From Paenibacillus sp. SZ31 (GTDB lineage: Bacteria; Bacillota; Bacilli; Paenibacillales; Paenibacillaceae), in NCBI RefSeq assembly GCF_012912005.1, contig NZ_JABBEA010000007.1:224052-288051 (forward strand): DNA of 64,000 bases. Direction: 5' to 3'. Below are positions 61,514 through 64,000 of the stretch, piece after piece (the stretch's first letter is position 1; each line of letters opens with the position of its first letter). A model generated the notes under the pieces. The model was not told the origin of the DNA, made no database searches, and saw nothing but the letters and a program-made list of their open reading frames with translations. The position numbers were made by a program, and so were the translations under genes.

Positions 61514-62964
61514 AGCAGAAGAAACCCAAACGATCGATATCCATTCTGTCACACTGGACACTACGATATTTTCTGATTTTATGTATCGGTTTCACCATTA
61601 TTGTGGCAGGGGCGCTCTACTGGATTCGAACAACTTCTATTGAGAAAAGCCTGAAAACCGCAGAACTGCTTGGTCTGGAGATCGCAGATCGAGTGACCAG
61701 TGAAAACAATGTGCTTCGGGTTCCACCCGATCTGGACAGAATGGTAACCAAGCGAGAGAAACTATTCAATACAGATCATTATTTTTGTGTCATGATCTTG
61801 GATAACAATAATCAATTGATCTTTTCCCAGCCTAAAATGGAGCAAAAAGATGTGCATTATCGACTGTCAGACGACTATCGTGAACCGCGCAATAACAAAT
61901 ATGCAGGTGTAACGGTCAACATATCCGAAGGCGATCAAACCTTGGGTAAAGTGTGGGTCATGCAGTCGAAACAATCCATTACGTTTGGTCCAGAGACCAT
62001 ATGGCTCGTTGCTCTAATCCTGGGAGGACTAATCCTCTGTGGATGGTTTACGATCTATCTCCTATCCAGTAAGTTATCCAGACCTATTCGTCAGGTTGCC
62101 TATGCCGCTGAGCAGATTCGAGGTGGTAATTATGATGTGAGTCTTGATTTGAATACACGAGAGCGTGAGATCAACGAACTTGTAAATTCATTCCGCGATA
62201 TGGCCACTCGTCTCCAACAACTCGAAGAATGGCGCACAATTTCGCTGGCAGGGGTGAGCCATGAACTCAAGACACCGGTAACTTCCATCAAGGGGCTCGT
62301 TATGGCGGTGCGTGACGATGTCGTGAGTCCACAGGAAGGAAAAGAATTTTTGGATATCGCTTTGAAGGAATCCGAACGTATGGAGCGCATGGTCGCGGAT
62401 TTGCTTGACTATAATGCAATGGCTGCAGGAAGTGTTGCCGTTCGCAAGGAACGAACAGATCTGAAGCTATTGGTCGGTGAGATCATCTATCAGTGGAAGA
62501 TTGCGTATGAGGATAAAATGCCAGAGGTTCAGCTGCACTCCCCTCCAGTTACATTCTTTACGATGGGGGATGCACTTCGCATTCAGCAGATCATTGTTAA
62601 TTTGCTTAATAATGCACTTCATGCCACAGCTCCTGAACAAAAGGCTGTCTTCGATATTTATCTACGCGCAGAAGAACAGATGCTGTATGTTGAGGTCAAG
62701 GACAACGGTACAGGAATCCCGGCAGAGGATCAACCCAAAATCTTCGAACGGTTCTACCGTGGAGAACTCAAGAAACGCCGTAACCGTGGTCTGGGTCTAG
62801 GATTAACTTATAGTCGCTTACTCGCTCAGGAACAGGGCGGTGAACTGACACTTGTCTCCAGCAACCCGGAAGGGAGCATGTTCAGATTAAGCCTGCCACG
62901 CTGGACTGCAACGCAAGAAGCCATCACTACAGAAAAGACATACGGAGCAGCCGTTAAAGTGTAA
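61498..62964 (+). CDS. Sensor histidine kinase
   Basis: 488 aa from a TTG overlapping the regulator gene. Two membrane helices (about 22-42 and 168-190) flank an extracellular sensor of about 120 residues. HAMP spans about 190-240. HisKA has phosphorylated His255 (AGVSHELKTPVTSIKG), and the ATPase domain has the N box IVNLLNNALHAT, the G1 box DNGTGIP and the G2 region GLGLGLTYS. It phosphorylates the adjacent OmpR-type regulator. The signal is unknown, perhaps envelope-related given the YceI neighbour. Confidence 0.95.
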   Translation: MDRQLKQKKPKRSISILSHWTLRYFLILCIGFTIIVAGALYWIRTTSIEKSLKTAELLGLEIADRVTSENNVLRVPPDLDRMVTKREKLFNTDHYFCVMILDNNNQLIFSQPKMEQKDVHYRLSDDYREPRNNKYAGVTVNISEGDQTLGKVWVMQSKQSITFGPETIWLVALILGGLILCGWFTIYLLSSKLSRPIRQVAYAAEQIRGGNYDVSLDLNTREREINELVNSFRDMATRLQQLEEWRTISLAGVSHELKTPVTSIKGLVMAVRDDVVSPQEGKEFLDIALKESERMERMVADLLDYNAMAAGSVAVRKERTDLKLLVGEIIYQWKIAYEDKMPEVQLHSPPVTFFTMGDALRIQQIIVNLLNNALHATAPEQKAVFDIYLRAEEQMLYVEVKDNGTGIPAEDQPKIFERFYRGELKKRRNRGLGLGLTYSRLLAQEQGGELTLVSSNPEGSMFRLSLPRWTATQEAITTEKTYGAAVKV

Positions 62965-62983
62965 TGCACCACGCTAACATGAC

Positions 62984-63021
62984 AAATAGCCCAGAACTCC
63001 ACTCAGGAGACTGGGCTATTT
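62984..63021. terminator. Bidirectional terminator
   Basis: AAATAGCCCAG (62984-62994) pairs with CTGGGCTATTT (63011-63021); it separates the kinase gene from the convergent ATPase gene. Confidence 0.9.
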
Positions 63022-63060
63022 CATCGTTGTTTCCTTTTGCTTTATCCAAAACGGAAGCAC

Positions 63061-63873
63061 TCAACACTCTAATACACGTGGCCTGTATTCATCGTAAGCA
63101 TCCGAGACCAATTGCTTATGAAGTGCACTGCTGGCAATAATCGCTTTCCGCTTTGCTTTCAGAACAATCTGCTCTACATCTGCATAACTGCACCCTGCCA
63201 AGCGTTCAGATATGTAATCTTCTAGCAGGCTCTCCTGTTCAAATGCCCCCACCAACTTGCTGATATACAATCTGCGACTTGAATCATCAGGCATACCATA
63301 GGTCATCTTGGTATCAAAACGCCGCCAGATAGCGTGATCCAATTGGGTTTCAAGATTCGTCGCAGCCACCAGAATACTGTCCCCATCGAATTCGTCCAGA
63401 CACTGCAACAACGTATTGACGACACGCGCCATCTCTTTCACTTCATCATTGCTCTCACGTGTACGGCCTATGGCATCAAATTCATCCAAAAATAACACAC
63501 AGGGATTAATTCTTGCATATTCGAATAACTTGCGTACATTACTCCCCGTCTCCCCAAGATGGCTATGAATGATGGCATCTAATCGCACGAGAACCAATGG
63601 TAGATCAAGGCGCTCAGCCAGATGCGATGCCGTTAATGTTTTTCCCGTGCCCGGCGGCCCGAACATGACCATTTTGTTGGGGATTGATACATCATGCTCT
63701 CTGAACTTCTCTTTCATGCCCAGAATGGTGATGAATTCATTAATAATACGCTCATTTTCAGCGGAAAATACAATATGCTGGGCTTTGCGTCTACACTCTT
63801 TCGGTGTGTAAAAAGCAGCCATATCGATGCCTTTCGCTCGGGGAATCCGATTCATATGATTTGTTTTGCTCAT
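63061..63873 (-). CDS. AAA+ ATPase
   Basis: 270 aa. One AAA+ module: Walker A GPPGTGKT (72-79), Walker B LFLDEFDAI (about 127-135), sensor 1 VAATN and an arginine finger region WRRFD. A short N-terminus precedes the module and a helical lid follows (CSYADVEQIVLKAKRKA). It resembles the small AAA modules of the FtsH/spastin type without protease or extra domains. The ATG follows GGAG. The partner is unknown; the last 127 bases of the window hold no other gene. Confidence 0.93.
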   Translation of the reverse strand: MSKTNHMNRIPRAKGIDMAAFYTPKECRRKAQHIVFSAENERIINEFITILGMKEKFREHDVSIPNKMVMFGPPGTGKTLTASHLAERLDLPLVLVRLDAIIHSHLGETGSNVRKLFEYARINPCVLFLDEFDAIGRTRESNDEVKEMARVVNTLLQCLDEFDGDSILVAATNLETQLDHAIWRRFDTKMTYGMPDDSSRRLYISKLVGAFEQESLLEDYISERLAGCSYADVEQIVLKAKRKAIIASSALHKQLVSDAYDEYRPRVLEC

Positions 63874-64000
63874 GTATACACGTGCTCCTTCATTTATGGT
63901 TTCAGTCCGTGATTCAAGTTATATAAGTTATTATGAACGAAAATGAGCTCCCCTTTATGCAAAACCGTGGGTTATCTTGGCAATACTGTCCCAGTAAAGA

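Overview
The window looks like chromosome of a spore-forming, flagellated, facultatively anaerobic Firmicute, most likely Paenibacillus. The reasons are consistent AGGAGG-type ribosome binding sites, base composition near mid-40s GC by eye, a CotF-type spore coat protein, an SLH-anchored glycosidase, a LicT-type PTS antiterminator, and an FNR-controlled nitrate respiration block. No rRNA, tRNA, CRISPR array, prophage or insertion sequence was seen.

Layout. 1-0.9 kb: the start of a LicT/GlcT-type antiterminator gene on the minus strand, with its own RAT/terminator leader. 1.1-2.2 kb: membrane metallophosphoesterase. 2.5-6.2 kb: oxidative pentose phosphate operon zwf-tal-gnd, with a divergent LysR regulator. 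7.3-11.4 kb: chemotaxis operon (MCP-cheW-cheA). 11.9-15.1 kb: conserved unknowns and a cupin. 15.2-18.2 kb: an SPFH/zinc-ribbon protein encoded with three small membrane proteins, two of which also end in zinc ribbons. 18.5-30.8 kb: mixed genes: an ankyrin protein, two serine hydrolases, DUF1361, a spore coat protein, a secreted unknown, an ECF41-type sigma factor with its AhpD-like partner, a Rieske oxygenase, a second cupin, a leucine-rich-repeat protein and a Pro/Gly/His-rich protein. 30.9-34.8 kb: a compact minus-strand operon with a SUKH/SMI1 protein, a propeller-like protein and three unknowns; its first and last genes each appear to carry a frameshift.

35-52.2 kb is the most coherent region, a nitrate/nitrite respiration island. 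It holds copper nitrite reductase (nirK), two Crp/Fnr regulators, a YlbF-family protein with a Cys-rich tail, a ZIP metal transporter, a YwiC-like membrane protein, and moaA-narGHJI followed by a NarK transporter fused to a PAS domain. A divergent operon encodes DUF2249 proteins, a heme-copper-oxidase-like membrane protein and a DUF59 protein. Five FNR-type boxes (TGTGA-N6-TCACA or one-mismatch forms) precede four transcription units. The box before the DUF2249 operon lies exactly 41.5 bp upstream of the start predicted from a perfect TATAAT. No recognisable NO reductase is present although nirK would make NO, so the DUF2249/oxidase-like operon is the best candidate for an under-described NO- or nitrite-handling system.

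52.5-64 kb: a small cupin, an SPFH protein translationally coupled to a degenerate NAD-kinase-like protein under a 29-bp palindrome, a very large GH53 galactanase with discoidin and SLH domains and a cre-like site, a YceI-family protein divergent from a two-component system, and an AAA+ ATPase. Several starts were moved inward from the longest open frame on the basis of ribosome binding sites; each case is noted.
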